Notes: generated from the letters alone by a model not told the origin. A stretch of DNA of 42,650 nucleotides from Chitinivibrionia bacterium (GCA_009779925.1 WRAZ01000016.1:1-42650), one strand, 5' to 3'. Positions 32,810 to 42,537 are shown, counted from the first letter of the stretch. Numbers and translations are program-made.

Positions 32810-34894
32810 TTATTGCAATTCTTTTGCTGCTTTTACCGAAAGGCGAACCTTTCCTTTATCCATTCCTACCAATTTCACATCGACGATGTCGTCGAGTTTT
32901 AGGTAATCGCTCACGTTTTGAACGCGCTTGTCGTCGAGTTCGGAGATGTGAACAAGTCCTTCTTTGCCCGGCAAGTATTCCACAAATGCGCCGAAATCAA
33001 CGATTGACTTCACTTTTGCGGTGTATGTTCTGCCGATTTCGGGCTCTTCCATTTGCGCGTCTATCATTTTGAGAGCCGCTTCTGCGTTTTCGCGAGTTTT
33101 GCCCGCAACTTGCACTGTTCCGTCTTCTGCAATATTTATGGTTGCGCCCGTCGCTTCTTGCAATGCTTTAATGTTTTTGCCTCCGGGTCCTATAAGTTCG
33201 CCGATTTTGCTTTCCGGAATTTTGGTTGTCAATATGCTTGGCGCAAAATTGCTTACGTTTTTACGCGGAGCCGAAATCGTCTTGTTCATAATGTCCAGAA
33301 TGTGCATTCTTGCATCACGAGCCTGAGCCAATGCTTCACGCATAAGTTCGGGCGTAATTCCGTCGATTTTTATGTCCATCTGAATAGCGGTAATACCTGT
33401 AGAAGTTCCTGTTACCTTAAAGTCCATATCGCCCAAATGGTCTTCCGTTCCCAAAATATCGGTCAAAATCGCTGTTTTGTCGCCCTCTTTAATAAGACCC
33501 ATTGCAACGCCCGCAACCGCCGCTTTAATCGGAACACCCGCAGCCATAAGCGCAAGCGAACCGCCGCAAACAGAAGCCATCGAAGAAGAGCCGTTCGACT
33601 CCAGAATTTCGCTGACAATGCGGACTGTGTAGGGGAAATGCTGCTCGCCGGGGATTACGGGTGCAAGCGCGCGTTCCGCCAAGTTTCCGTGTCCGATTTC
33701 ACGTCTGCCTACGCTTCCCAGTCTTTTGCATTCGCCAACCGAATACGGAGGGAAATTGTAGTGCAAATAGTAGGTTTTGCGATAATCTCTTTGCAAGCCG
33801 TCGATAATTTTTTCGTCGGACTTAATTCCGAGTGTGCAGGCAGCCAAACTTTGCGTTTCGCCTCTTGTGAAGACAACCGAGCCGTGCGCTCTGGGCAAGA
33901 AATCCAATTCTATGTTGATAGGACGAACGACATCCAAACCTCTGCCGCCTATACGTGCGCGCGTATCCAAAATGGTGTTGCGCATATCGGTATATTCGAG
34001 GTCTTCAAAAGCCGCTTTAATGTCTTTTTCTTGCTCGGGATATTTTTCCGCAAGAGCCGCAACCGTTTCTTTTTTGAGTTCGCCGACTTTTCCGTAGCGC
34101 TCTTCTTTTATTCCCAAGAACGAATATTCGTGCAAACGTGCGCCTACATATTCCGCAACGTCTGCGTCGATTTGCTTGTCTCTGCCTTCGGGCGCGGTGT
34201 ATTCGGTCGGTTTTACTCCCATTTCGGCGAGCAATTCTTTTTGCATATTAACGAGAGTTTTGATGTGCGAATGCGCAAACATAATCGCCTCAATCAAATC
34301 TTCTTCGGGGAGCTCGTAAGCGCCGCCCTCGACCATCATAATTGAGTCGGCAGTACCTGCAACAATGAGTTCCAAGTCGCTTTTTGCCATTTGCTCAAGA
34401 GTTGGGAAAGCAATAAGTTGTCCGTCAACTTTTCCGACGTTTATACCCGCCAAAGGCTCGTTAAACGGCAATTCTTTCGACATGCAAAGCGCGAATGACG
34501 ACGAAATAACGCCGCAAGCGTCGGGTTTATATTTGTCGTCAACCGAGATAACCGTGTTTACCAATTGCACTTCTCTTACATAACCCGCAGGGAAAAGCGG
34601 GCGAATTGGACGGTCGATAATTCTTGCGGTCAAAACCTCGTCGTCGGACGGCTTGCCTTCTCTTTTGAGGAAGCCACCGGGGATTTTACCTGCCGCGTAT
34701 GCTTTTTCTATGTATTCCACCGTTAAAGGGAAAAAATCCTGCCCCGTAGCCTCGGGTCCCGCGCAAGCCGTTGTTAAAATCATACTGTCGCCTATGCGTA
34801 CAGTTGCCGAGCCGCCTGCTTGTTTTGCAATTCTGCCCGTTTCTAAGGTGATTTCCGCATCACCGATTTTTACTGTCTTTGTGTGAATAGCCAT
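32810..34894 (-). CDS. pnp: Polyribonucleotide nucleotidyltransferase (PNPase)
   Basis: PNPase degrades RNA 3' to 5' by phosphorolysis. The protein has 694 residues behind AAGGAG. The first RNase PH core starts the protein (ITLETGRIAKQAGGSATVRI, GGFLKREGKPSDDEVLTARI with IDRPIRPLF), and an all-alpha linker follows. The second, catalytic core has FTRGETQSLAACTLG, VGRREIGHGNLAERAL and SIMSGVPI-like SVCGGSLALMAAGVPI, with DFKVTGTSTGITAIQMDIK. The KH domain (IGPGGKNIKALQEATGA) and S1 domain (GRTYTAKVKSIVDFGAFVEY) end the protein almost without a tail. No rpsO is directly upstream, unlike in many bacteria. Confidence 0.97.
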   Translation of the reverse strand: MAIHTKTVKIGDAEITLETGRIAKQAGGSATVRIGDSMILTTACAGPEATGQDFFPLTVEYIEKAYAAGKIPGGFLKREGKPSDDEVLTARIIDRPIRPLFPAGYVREVQLVNTVISVDDKYKPDACGVISSSFALCMSKELPFNEPLAGINVGKVDGQLIAFPTLEQMAKSDLELIVAGTADSIMMVEGGAYELPEEDLIEAIMFAHSHIKTLVNMQKELLAEMGVKPTEYTAPEGRDKQIDADVAEYVGARLHEYSFLGIKEERYGKVGELKKETVAALAEKYPEQEKDIKAAFEDLEYTDMRNTILDTRARIGGRGLDVVRPINIELDFLPRAHGSVVFTRGETQSLAACTLGIKSDEKIIDGLQRDYRKTYYLHYNFPPYSVGECKRLGSVGRREIGHGNLAERALAPVIPGEQHFPYTVRIVSEILESNGSSSMASVCGGSLALMAAGVPIKAAVAGVAMGLIKEGDKTAILTDILGTEDHLGDMDFKVTGTSTGITAIQMDIKIDGITPELMREALAQARDARMHILDIMNKTISAPRKNVSNFAPSILTTKIPESKIGELIGPGGKNIKALQEATGATINIAEDGTVQVAGKTRENAEAALKMIDAQMEEPEIGRTYTAKVKSIVDFGAFVEYLPGKEGLVHISELDDKRVQNVSDYLKLDDIVDVKLVGMDKGKVRLSVKAAKELQ

Positions 34895-34987
34895 TCACAT
34901 CTCCTTAATTAAATATATAAACTGCTGTTTTCGGGGGTAAAAATAATATTTGCCAAAGGGAAATGCGTTGTTGTGATGTAAATAATG

Positions 34988-36109
34988 CTATTTCAAAACA
35001 TTAAAGCCTAAGATTTCCAACTCGTTCCTCAATTTTTCGGGAGCATTTTTTATTGAGTAATGCTTAAATTCAAGGCGTTTTTGATAGTTCTGCCGCAATT
35101 TTTTAAACATTTTCTTGCGATTTTCGACATCTTTTTCACTCAAAATGCACTCAAAACTTCGCGTATCACAGTCCAATGGGCAACATTTCAGCAAAATTTC
35201 GCTTATCGAATTACCGAATTCTATGGTTCGCGTTTCAATTTTTGCAAAAACCTTGCTTTCAAAATCGAAAATCGGCATTTTTGAAAAATGTGCGCAACAC
35301 GCGTCGTAAATCATTTTTGTTCCGTTGATTTTTCCGTCGAACGAATGTCCTGCGATATGCGGGGTGTGAAACATACAATTTTTTGCCAAATCTATATTTA
35401 TGTCGGGTTCATTTGCCCAAACGTCGATTACGGGCGCTTCCATTTTGGGGCTCGCTTTAAGAAGGGCTTCTTCGTCGCAAACCGTGCCTCTGCTTGCCTG
35501 AATTAAGAGCGCGCCGTCTTTGATTTTCGCGAAAAATTTGCCGTCGAGCAGATTTTGTGTTTTGTATTCGCCCGATTTTGTCAGCGGGACGTGAACGGTT
35601 ATAATGTCGCTGTTTTGAGCAAGGAAATCTAATGATGAAAATCCTTTTTCGCCTGTCTTTTCGCGAATAGGGTCGTTGAGAATGGTTTTTATTCCGAGAT
35701 TTTTCAGGATTTCGGCAAGCATTCCGCCGATATTTCCGACGCCGATAATTCCGACTGTTTGGTTTTGAGGCAGTAGTCCTTTTTTTTCGCAAAACGCGTA
35801 AATTGCCGTTAATGCGTATTCGGCGACGCTTCTTGAATTACAGCCTGTCGCCGCCGAAAATGCTATGTCCGCTTTTTGCAGATATTCGGTGTCGATGTGG
35901 TCGGTTCCGCCTACCGCGCTTCCTACGAATTTTATATTTGTGCCCGAAAGCAGATTTTCGTCGATTTTTGTTGTGGAGCGGACAATTAACGCGTCGAAAT
36001 CGCGAATGTTTTCGCAAGTTAAGTCCTTTTGCTCGAATAATTGCGCTTCTCCAAGCGTTTCAAACGCCTCTTTTGCGAATAAAATATTTTTGTCAATTGC
36101 GATTTGCAT
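34988..36109 (-). CDS. pdxB: Erythronate-4-phosphate dehydrogenase
   Basis: PdxB oxidises 4-phosphoerythronate in DXP-independent pyridoxal phosphate synthesis. The protein has 373 residues, with GGAGG upstream of the ATG. It is a D-2-hydroxyacid dehydrogenase: the NAD motif is GVGNIG (123-128), and the catalytic Arg207, Glu234 and His251 are in place. HIAGHSFDGKINGT at 251-264 matches the PdxB-specific motif (HIAGYSxEGKxxGT), and a C-terminal extension of about 95 residues corresponds to the PdxB dimerisation domain. Related dehydrogenases such as SerA lack that motif. Confidence 0.92.
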   Translation of the reverse strand: MQIAIDKNILFAKEAFETLGEAQLFEQKDLTCENIRDFDALIVRSTTKIDENLLSGTNIKFVGSAVGGTDHIDTEYLQKADIAFSAATGCNSRSVAEYALTAIYAFCEKKGLLPQNQTVGIIGVGNIGGMLAEILKNLGIKTILNDPIREKTGEKGFSSLDFLAQNSDIITVHVPLTKSGEYKTQNLLDGKFFAKIKDGALLIQASRGTVCDEEALLKASPKMEAPVIDVWANEPDINIDLAKNCMFHTPHIAGHSFDGKINGTKMIYDACCAHFSKMPIFDFESKVFAKIETRTIEFGNSISEILLKCCPLDCDTRSFECILSEKDVENRKKMFKKLRQNYQKRLEFKHYSIKNAPEKLRNELEILGFNVLK

Positions 36110-36208
36110 GAGTTCCTCCGAGGCAAAAATAATTTATGTGCAGTATCTATTGCGCCGAGAGAGGGAAATATTGTATTTTAAAGCGAACTTTTATGAAAGG
36201 AAACACAA

Positions 36209-36730
36209 ATGAACCTTGACTCGGTTATAAGAAAAGTGCCGGATTTCCCAAAGCAGGGAATTTTGTTTTACGATATAACATCGGTTTTTATGAACCCGCA
36301 GGCGTTGGATTTTACAACAAAAAGAATGCTTGAAGAATTTGAAAACGACAAGATTGACGCGGTGATTGCCGTGGAAAGCCGCGGCTTTGTTATGGGCTCA
36401 ATTTTCGCCAAAGAAAAGAAAGTTCCGATGATACTTGCCCGTAAAAAAGGCAAACTTCCGTGCGAAACCATAGAAGAAAGTTATGAACTCGAATACGGCT
36501 CGGCGACTTTGGAAATTCATAAGGCAGATATTGAAGCAGGCAAAAATTACCTTATTATAGATGACTTGATTGCGACGGGCGGCACATTGGAGGCGGTTGC
36601 CAAAATGGTGGAAAAAAGCGGGTCGAATGTTGCAGGCATATTTTCGATAATCGCGCTTCCTTTTTTAGGTTTCGACAAGAAAATCGGAAAATATAAAACT
36701 GTAGTATTGCAGGAATATCACGGAGAATAA
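36209..36730 (+). CDS. apt: Adenine phosphoribosyltransferase
   Basis: Apt salvages adenine to AMP with PRPP. The protein has 173 residues, behind GAAAGGA. VPDFPKQGILFYDITSVF is the typical N-terminus, AVESRGFVMGSIFA and LARKKGKLP follow, and the PRPP-binding motif YLIIDDLIATGGTL is at 114-127. It is divergent from pdxB and 36 bases before the DUF1573 gene. Confidence 0.97.
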   Translation: MNLDSVIRKVPDFPKQGILFYDITSVFMNPQALDFTTKRMLEEFENDKIDAVIAVESRGFVMGSIFAKEKKVPMILARKKGKLPCETIEESYELEYGSATLEIHKADIEAGKNYLIIDDLIATGGTLEAVAKMVEKSGSNVAGIFSIIALPFLGFDKKIGKYKTVVLQEYHGE

Positions 36731-36765
36731 CGCGTTTTGCGCAAAGGGTATAAGGAGGATTATTT

Positions 36766-37470
36766 ATGAATAAGAAAATTATTTTATTTTTAATTTCGGC
36801 GGCGACAATTTTGCTCGCAAATCCGAGATTTTTTACGGAAAACAGAGATCACGACTGGGGAACGGTTGAGATGGGCGACAGAATTTTACGCCATACGTTT
36901 CAGGTGGTGAACCAAGGAACCGACACTCTGCGAATAAACAGTATTCGTCCGAGCTGTGGTTGCGCGGTTGCCAAATTCGACTCGATAATCGCTCCCGGCA
37001 GAACGGGCAGAATTGTCGGCGAATTTAATATGAGAGGCAGAACAGGTATGCAAAGAAATTCGCTGACCGTTATTTCAAACGACCCCGAAGAGCCGCAAAT
37101 TCGTCTGACTATGGCTACTTTTATTACAGCGCCCCTCGATATTGTCCAGAGATGGATGAGTTTGCATTCCGACAGAGGCAGAGTGCGCGGAACTGTGTCA
37201 TTTTTGACGCAACAGACTAATTTTGTCATAAATTCTGCGCAATATACGGCTAACACCGACCGTGCCGACGCTATTGTGGTAAGTACGACCCAAACAAGCA
37301 GAAGCGGTCCCGATGAAAACGGCAATTTCAGATACGATTTTGACTTTCATTTTGTCCGAAATGTCGATAGATTTGAGAACGGAACCTTGACTTTTAACAC
37401 AAACGTTTCCGCAAGACCGACAGTGTCTTCAAATATTTCGATTGAACCGCTTAGAGACGCAGTATATTGA
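36766..37470 (+). CDS. Exported DUF1573 protein
   Basis: The protein has 234 residues behind AAGGAGG and has a signal peptide (about 1-18). Residues 25-125 fit the DUF1573 family: HDWGTVEMGDRILRHTFQVV, then NQGTDTLRINSIRPSCGCAV with the hallmark PSCGC, and a beta-sandwich of ASH/MSP type (GRIVGEFNMRGRTGMQRNSL). The C-terminal 110 residues are less conserved and have a second beta-rich region. The family is periplasmic or surface-located and of unknown function. It is followed after 27 bases by the Hpt gene. Confidence 0.85.
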   Translation: MNKKIILFLISAATILLANPRFFTENRDHDWGTVEMGDRILRHTFQVVNQGTDTLRINSIRPSCGCAVAKFDSIIAPGRTGRIVGEFNMRGRTGMQRNSLTVISNDPEEPQIRLTMATFITAPLDIVQRWMSLHSDRGRVRGTVSFLTQQTNFVINSAQYTANTDRADAIVVSTTQTSRSGPDENGNFRYDFDFHFVRNVDRFENGTLTFNTNVSARPTVSSNISIEPLRDAVY

Positions 37471-37497
37471 TTTTTCTAAGGACATAAAATTAAAGCA

Positions 37498-37983
37498 GTG
37501 AATACATTCACTATAAACTTCAGAGGAAGAAAGGCGGTTAAATTGCTGAATTTTATTATAGACAAAATAAAAAAATGCGACGGCAAAAAGTCGGCGCCAC
37601 TCGACAATAAAGAAAGCCGTTCGCCCGATTGGCAACCCGACTGCATTGATGTTAGGGAGGGAACAATGCGCTTCGGCAATAATTTCAAATCGTATTTGAG
37701 GATTTTGAAGTCGTTTTGCGAAAACATTTCCGAACTTACAGAAAAAATCAAAAATCCGACAGCGGAAAACCTGTCGGATTACGCAATAAGCGTTCACGGA
37801 ATAAGAGGCGGTTGCCTTGCTATTTCGGCAAACACTTGCGTAGCGCGGGCTCAAGAATTGGAACTTGCGGCAAAAGCAGGAAATCTGGACGAGGTCTTAC
37901 GCAAAAACGGCGAGTTTATCGAACTCTTGGAAGAAACGATTACCCAAATTAAAGAGTTTACAGAGCTTAAAGAAAAAGAATAG
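37498..37983 (+). CDS. Histidine phosphotransfer (Hpt) domain protein
   Basis: The protein has about 161 residues. The Hpt domain covers residues 48-155: it opens CIDVREGTMRFGNNFKSYLR (family GIDxxxGLxRxxGN), and the phosphorylated histidine is His100 in ISVHGIRGGCLAIS (family HxLKG). Hpt proteins pass phosphoryl groups between hybrid kinases and response regulators; no partner is in the window. The start is unsure. GTG at 37498 is the only standard early start but lies 15 bases from AAGGA, while an ATT at 37489 has ideal spacing. An ATG at 37666 has AGGGAGGGA before it but would cut the first Hpt helix. The N-terminal 45 residues are basic and match nothing I know. Confidence 0.8.
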   Translation: MNTFTINFRGRKAVKLLNFIIDKIKKCDGKKSAPLDNKESRSPDWQPDCIDVREGTMRFGNNFKSYLRILKSFCENISELTEKIKNPTAENLSDYAISVHGIRGGCLAISANTCVARAQELELAAKAGNLDEVLRKNGEFIELLEETITQIKEFTELKEKE

Positions 37984-38099
37984 TTTTTATTTGAGTTTTT
38001 GAAGAGTTAACTCCTTGAAAATCGAAAAAACGGTTTCTTAATTTTGGCGAACATTGTTTGCCAAATCTCTAAAATACCATATTTCCACAACCCCACCCC

Positions 38100-38230
38100 C
38101 GCTACAAAAAAACGACCGTTTTTTTGCGTCGTTTCATAATATACTAAATGCCTGTAAATAAAGCAAGGGTTTTATGAAAAATCTTGATAAAAAAACGCTA
38201 CAAAAAAACGGTGGTTATTTTGTAGCGTTT
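38100..38230 (+). promoter_or_regulatory. Repeat-hairpin leader before the Ig-repeat lipoprotein
   Basis: CGCTACAAAAAAACG occurs at 38100-38114 and again at 38196-38210. The second copy forms a perfect 13-bp stem, 38193-38205 with 38218-38230 (AAACGCTACAAAA/TTTTGTAGCGTTT), followed by a T-rich stretch. Either copy could pair with the same 3' arm, so the element could act as an attenuator or end a short RNA. The rest of the gap between 37984 and 38280 shows only AT-rich sequence. Confidence 0.45.
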
Positions 38231-38280
38231 TGGTTTTGTTTCCGTGTCCCAAAGAAACTTAAAAAAAGGAGTTTGTAGTT

Positions 38281-41200
38281 ATGGAAAAGTGGAAATTGAC
38301 GGCTTTTCTGGCATTGGCGAGTATTTTGTTTTTATTGATTGCTGCGGGATGCAGCAACGACGACGGCGACAACAAAGAACAGGAAGAACAAATGACTGTT
38401 CCTCAAGCGCCGCCGACAGTGGACGGTATCGGTGAATTAACAAGGGGTGAAGACATTCCTACAACAGTGATTCCTGCAAATGCGACTGTTAATACTCGCG
38501 AAGTGCAGGAGTTTTTAGATTTGTATAGGGCTACCATAGGTATGGGTGGTATGAGATTGTCGGCGGGTACGTCGGGGAGAGCGGCGCGTTCCGCAGCTCA
38601 AAGGACATACGTCGTTAGAGGCGATATTTACGGCGGCGTGAGAGTAACGCACGAAAAAGCGGGTATTATCAATACGGGTAATTACGAGTTTGAAAGTATC
38701 GGCAACGAGTTTTTCGACTTTTCTAACGCGGATGGCTTGTATTTGGGCGGCTCGGTTGGGTATTTAATTACCCAAACAAAAAATGCGAGCAGTGTTACAA
38801 CAACACAAAGAGTTAACGGAACGGTACGCTTTAACGGCGCGTTCAGAGGTGAAATTGCATTTAATAACCTTGTGGTTGAAAACGGGCGTTTAATAAGCGG
38901 AACATTCCGATTGATAAGCGGAGGCGCAACTGTAGATCTCCCTGTCGATTTGCTTGAAGATTTTATTTTCTGGGAAGAATTTGAGACTACCCCGAACATT
39001 CCTCAACCGACATTTGTTCCCGTGACAAGGATTAATGCTGATATTCCGACTACGGTAAGAGCAGGTAGCACTCTTGCTTTGCTTGCAAGCGTTTCTCCTA
39101 TGGAAGCGACAAACAGAAGAATAACCTGGACGGTTGATGGTGGCGCAAGCATAAGCGCGCAAGGAGTAATTACCTTTGGTCAGGTACCGCCTTCAAACGG
39201 TATCGTTAGGATAACGGCGACTATTCCGAACGGAAGAGCAGAAAGCGGAAGCTCGGAAGCCGCCAATTATACTCAAAATTGGCCGGTAAGAGTAGTTGCC
39301 GCAAACGAGTTTGTTCCTGTCGAGACTATAAGATTTCCGATTCCGGATATCGTAGGGCAAAATCATACTCTCGTATTTTCGCTTGATCCTGCGAGAGTTC
39401 TTCCCGAAAACGCGACAAACAGGCAAATAACTTGGACTGCAGAGGGAGCAACTTTGCAAACAACTGCCGGTGTAGTTACGGGAATTTTATTTGACACGCT
39501 CGGAAGAGCAACAATTACTGCAACGATAGCCAACGGAGCAGCGCAAGGCAGAGATTATGTGCATCCTTCTTGGGACATATTGGTGGAGGAGAGAATAACT
39601 CCTGTAACCAACATAAACGCAAATATTCCGTCGGAAGCTTCTGTGGGAAGCGTATCTACGGCAAATGTTTCCGTTATTTCCGCCGCCGCGACTAATCAGG
39701 AAATTGTTTGGACAATTTCTCCGGCGGACATCGGTACAATAATCAATACTCAAGGTACTGCCGGTGGTAACGCAGGTATTGTGATTCAGTGGCATTCCGC
39801 GGGAACAGCCAGAATAACCGCAACAATAGTAAACGGAACTGCACAAGGCAGAAACTACACGCAGACTTGGAGCGCGACAGTGGTCGCAGGCGATACTCTG
39901 CCGACTTTCGTTCCTGTCAGAGAAATAAGAGCGGACATTCCGCAAACTATTACGTCCACGGGAGGAAGAATAGACCTTAGCACCGCAACGGTCTTGCCAG
40001 AAAATGCTACCAATCAAAACATAGTTTGGACTGTGCCGACGGGTATTACGGGAGTACGGATAGTAGGTGAAGCAATTGTTTTTGAGCCGCCTCTCCTTAT
40101 AAACACGAATATCGCGATAACAGCGATGATAGCGAACGGAACAACTGCGACCGGAACACCGACCGACGGAATTTCAGGCAATTACATACAGACTTGGTCG
40201 ATAACGATAGTTGACGGCGGCGATCCGGACTTTATCCCCGTTGAAGACATAATAATCAATCACCCGGCAGAAGTGCAACAGGGGACATCATCAACATTTA
40301 TTGTTAGAGTTATTCCCGAAAATGCGACAAACGCTCATTTGTTGACAGTGTCGGTTGAGCCTGAGACTGTAGGACGACTTGTGCAAGGTGGAAGCGCCAA
40401 TATAATAACGTGGCTTGCGGCAGGAACTGCGACAATTACCGCTTCAATAGGGGACGAAACAGGAGGTATGACAGCTTTCTTGCCTGTAAGAGTATTACCA
40501 AGCGGCGGCGACGATGATTCGACGTTTGTTCCTGTTGAGAGCATAGACGCAGGAAGATTTATTCCGCAGACAATTCAGCCCGGTTCTCACCGAATAGTTG
40601 TTCGCAGTTCTGAAGTTTTGCCGGCAAATGCTACTAATAAAAACATAGTTTGGAGCGTTCTCGATATGAATAACAATCCGCTTGTCGGAGCGCAAGTCGA
40701 AAACAACGAAACAGTTGTTTTACCTGCCACCGTTGCTGTTCCCAATCTAAGTTTTATGATAGTAGCGACAATTGCAAACGGAAGAGCGGAAACAGGCGCA
40801 AACACAGATTTCACGCAAACTTGGACAGTGAGGGTAGTCGGCGGTGGCACGGATCCCAGACCGAGTATAACTGCAGACATTCCGAGCACGATTACTCTGA
40901 CAACTCCGAGAACTACGGGCAATTATCCATTTCAGGTTGTTCTTCCTGCCGGTGCGACGTATATTGGAATTGAGTGGATGAGTTCTGATCCGAGTATCGC
41001 CGCTATAGTTTCCAATCCTGCCGGTATTCCCGGAGCCACAGGTAATGCAGTTAGTATCAGCTGGCTTTCTGCGGGAGATGTTACAATAACAGCAACAGTC
41101 ATTTACCAAACGACAGCCGACGGAGAAATGGTAGATAATGCTATTACGGAAAGTTGGAATGTAACCGTACGAGACGCAGGTAGCGGTACGGGCTTTGTTC

Positions 41201-42174
41201 CTGTCACAGGAATACGATTAGCCACTACCGCAATGCCTTTCCCGACGCAAGCTCAAATGGGGACTTCTACAACGGCTATATTGGTGAATATTGAACCGCG
41301 AGGCGCGGCAACTATAGGCGATATACGATGGACTGTTAATCCGCAAAACGCAGCTGTTATACAACCGGCTGCTGACGGTAGTAATTTAATTACTGTCAAT
41401 TGGCAAACTATGCCGAATGCAGGACCTGTAACTATAACAGCGACAATACCAAACGGAACATGGAGCGATGACGGCAATAGTCGAGTTGATTATACGCAGG
41501 ATTGGGTGGTGAATTTAACGCTTCCCGGCGGTGGTCAGCCGAACGTTGTTCCTGTTGATACGATATTATTTCAAGGGTTTCCGACGACAGCGCAATTAAA
41601 TCAATCGTTTCATCTTGGGAATGCGCAAGTTTTTCCTCAAAGCGCGAACAGACAAATTTCTTGGAGCGCCAACAATGCAACCATAAATCAAGTTGCAGGC
41701 AGCAATAATCCTACAGTAGTTTTTGACAGATTGGGAACGGCTGTAATAACCGCGACGATTGCGGGAGGAGCGCTGTCCGGCGGAGTTGCAATCGATTACG
41801 TGCAGAGTTGGACAGTGACGGTAGTCAGCGGCGGTGATGGCGGTGATGATCCGACTGACCCTACTATAGATGTCGATTTCCCGGGTGGAGTTGTAACGGG
41901 AACTCCGACTACGCATACCTTTCAAGTTATACCCGGCAATGCGACTAATCTGCAGGTTCTGTGGGAGATTTCTTCGCCGCATAGTATAACGTCCACCCCC
42001 ATCACCTCCAACGGTATGGGAACGCTAACAATTGATTGGAGAAATCTTCCTGCCGGAACTACTATGGAAACGGCTACAATAACGGCGATGATAACTGGCA
42101 TAAGTGAAGACGGAAATGCAGTCAATTATACGCAGAGTTGGGAGGTACCTGTACGCTACAATCCGTGGCTATAA
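38281..42174 (+). CDS. Giant lipoprotein with ten Ig-like repeats
   Basis: The protein has 1297 residues, behind AAAAAAGGAG. Residues 1-23 are a lipoprotein signal with lipobox LIAAGC (Cys24 lipidated), followed by an acidic linker (NDDGDNKEQEEQ). A unique beta-rich region covers about 60-240. From residue 245 about ten repeats of 95-115 residues follow, each opening with FVPVxxIxxxIP, then VLPxNATNxxIxWTV, a hydrophobic middle, xATITATIxNG and closing xYxQTWxVxVV. This is the bacterial Ig-like (Big/BID) pattern. The repeats diverged strongly, so they are old. The protein should be anchored in the outer membrane and probably acts as a stalk or adhesin; no enzymatic domain was found. A terminator follows at 42198. 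Confidence 0.87.
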   Translation: MEKWKLTAFLALASILFLLIAAGCSNDDGDNKEQEEQMTVPQAPPTVDGIGELTRGEDIPTTVIPANATVNTREVQEFLDLYRATIGMGGMRLSAGTSGRAARSAAQRTYVVRGDIYGGVRVTHEKAGIINTGNYEFESIGNEFFDFSNADGLYLGGSVGYLITQTKNASSVTTTQRVNGTVRFNGAFRGEIAFNNLVVENGRLISGTFRLISGGATVDLPVDLLEDFIFWEEFETTPNIPQPTFVPVTRINADIPTTVRAGSTLALLASVSPMEATNRRITWTVDGGASISAQGVITFGQVPPSNGIVRITATIPNGRAESGSSEAANYTQNWPVRVVAANEFVPVETIRFPIPDIVGQNHTLVFSLDPARVLPENATNRQITWTAEGATLQTTAGVVTGILFDTLGRATITATIANGAAQGRDYVHPSWDILVEERITPVTNINANIPSEASVGSVSTANVSVISAAATNQEIVWTISPADIGTIINTQGTAGGNAGIVIQWHSAGTARITATIVNGTAQGRNYTQTWSATVVAGDTLPTFVPVREIRADIPQTITSTGGRIDLSTATVLPENATNQNIVWTVPTGITGVRIVGEAIVFEPPLLINTNIAITAMIANGTTATGTPTDGISGNYIQTWSITIVDGGDPDFIPVEDIIINHPAEVQQGTSSTFIVRVIPENATNAHLLTVSVEPETVGRLVQGGSANIITWLAAGTATITASIGDETGGMTAFLPVRVLPSGGDDDSTFVPVESIDAGRFIPQTIQPGSHRIVVRSSEVLPANATNKNIVWSVLDMNNNPLVGAQVENNETVVLPATVAVPNLSFMIVATIANGRAETGANTDFTQTWTVRVVGGGTDPRPSITADIPSTITLTTPRTTGNYPFQVVLPAGATYIGIEWMSSDPSIAAIVSNPAGIPGATGNAVSISWLSAGDVTITATVIYQTTADGEMVDNAITESWNVTVRDAGSGTGFVPVTGIRLATTAMPFPTQAQMGTSTTAILVNIEPRGAATIGDIRWTVNPQNAAVIQPAADGSNLITVNWQTMPNAGPVTITATIPNGTWSDDGNSRVDYTQDWVVNLTLPGGGQPNVVPVDTILFQGFPTTAQLNQSFHLGNAQVFPQSANRQISWSANNATINQVAGSNNPTVVFDRLGTAVITATIAGGALSGGVAIDYVQSWTVTVVSGGDGGDDPTDPTIDVDFPGGVVTGTPTTHTFQVIPGNATNLQVLWEISSPHSITSTPITSNGMGTLTIDWRNLPAGTTMETATITAMITGISEDGNAVNYTQSWEVPVRYNPWL

Positions 42175-42197
42175 CTTGCAAAAAATAGTTTTAACCC

Positions 42198-42232
42198 AAA
42201 AAGAGAGGCAACTTCGTTTGTCTCTCTTTTGT
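42198..42232 (+). terminator. Terminator after the Ig-repeat lipoprotein
   Basis: AAAAGAGAGGCAA pairs with TTTGTCTCTCTTTT (one mismatch) around a CTTCG-type loop; the T-tract is part of the 3' arm. Confidence 0.8.
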
Positions 42233-42351
42233 TTTGGATTAGAGTTCAACAATAAAATGCAAGCGTTTCGTAAAAAAACCGAAAAATTGCAGATAAATGT
42301 GAAAATACGTGTTGGAATATGGTATTTTAAGATAGATGGAAAGGAATGACT

Positions 42352-42537
42352 ATGAAGAGTTTATTTGAACATTTGGCGGCGTGGTGCAATGCTATGAGTG
42401 CAGGTTCTTTTATTGGCGGTGTGTTATTTAACACTATTGGTATGAGACAGGATTTACAGTTTGCTGGTTTTGGCGTTGTGCTTTCTTTGTCTTTCTTGCT
42501 TTTGGGGTGTTTCTTCAAATTGAAAGGGGGTAAGTAA
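42352..42537 (+). CDS. Two-span small membrane protein
   Basis: The protein has 61 residues. AAGGA stands six bases before the ATG at 42352; an ATG six bases earlier touches this site and is rejected. It has two hydrophobic segments (about 13-29 and 36-55) and ends KLKGGK. Its stop shares TAATG with the next gene, so the two are probably translated together. I recognise no family; it could be part of a small-membrane-protein pair. Confidence 0.65.
   Translation: MKSLFEHLAAWCNAMSAGSFIGGVLFNTIGMRQDLQFAGFGVVLSLSFLLLGCFFKLKGGK

Noticed and set aside
33053-34345. A 430-codon plus-strand frame opposite pnp
   Set aside because: It is the antisense shadow of a strongly conserved gene; its Cys/Phe/Arg-rich composition fits no protein family.
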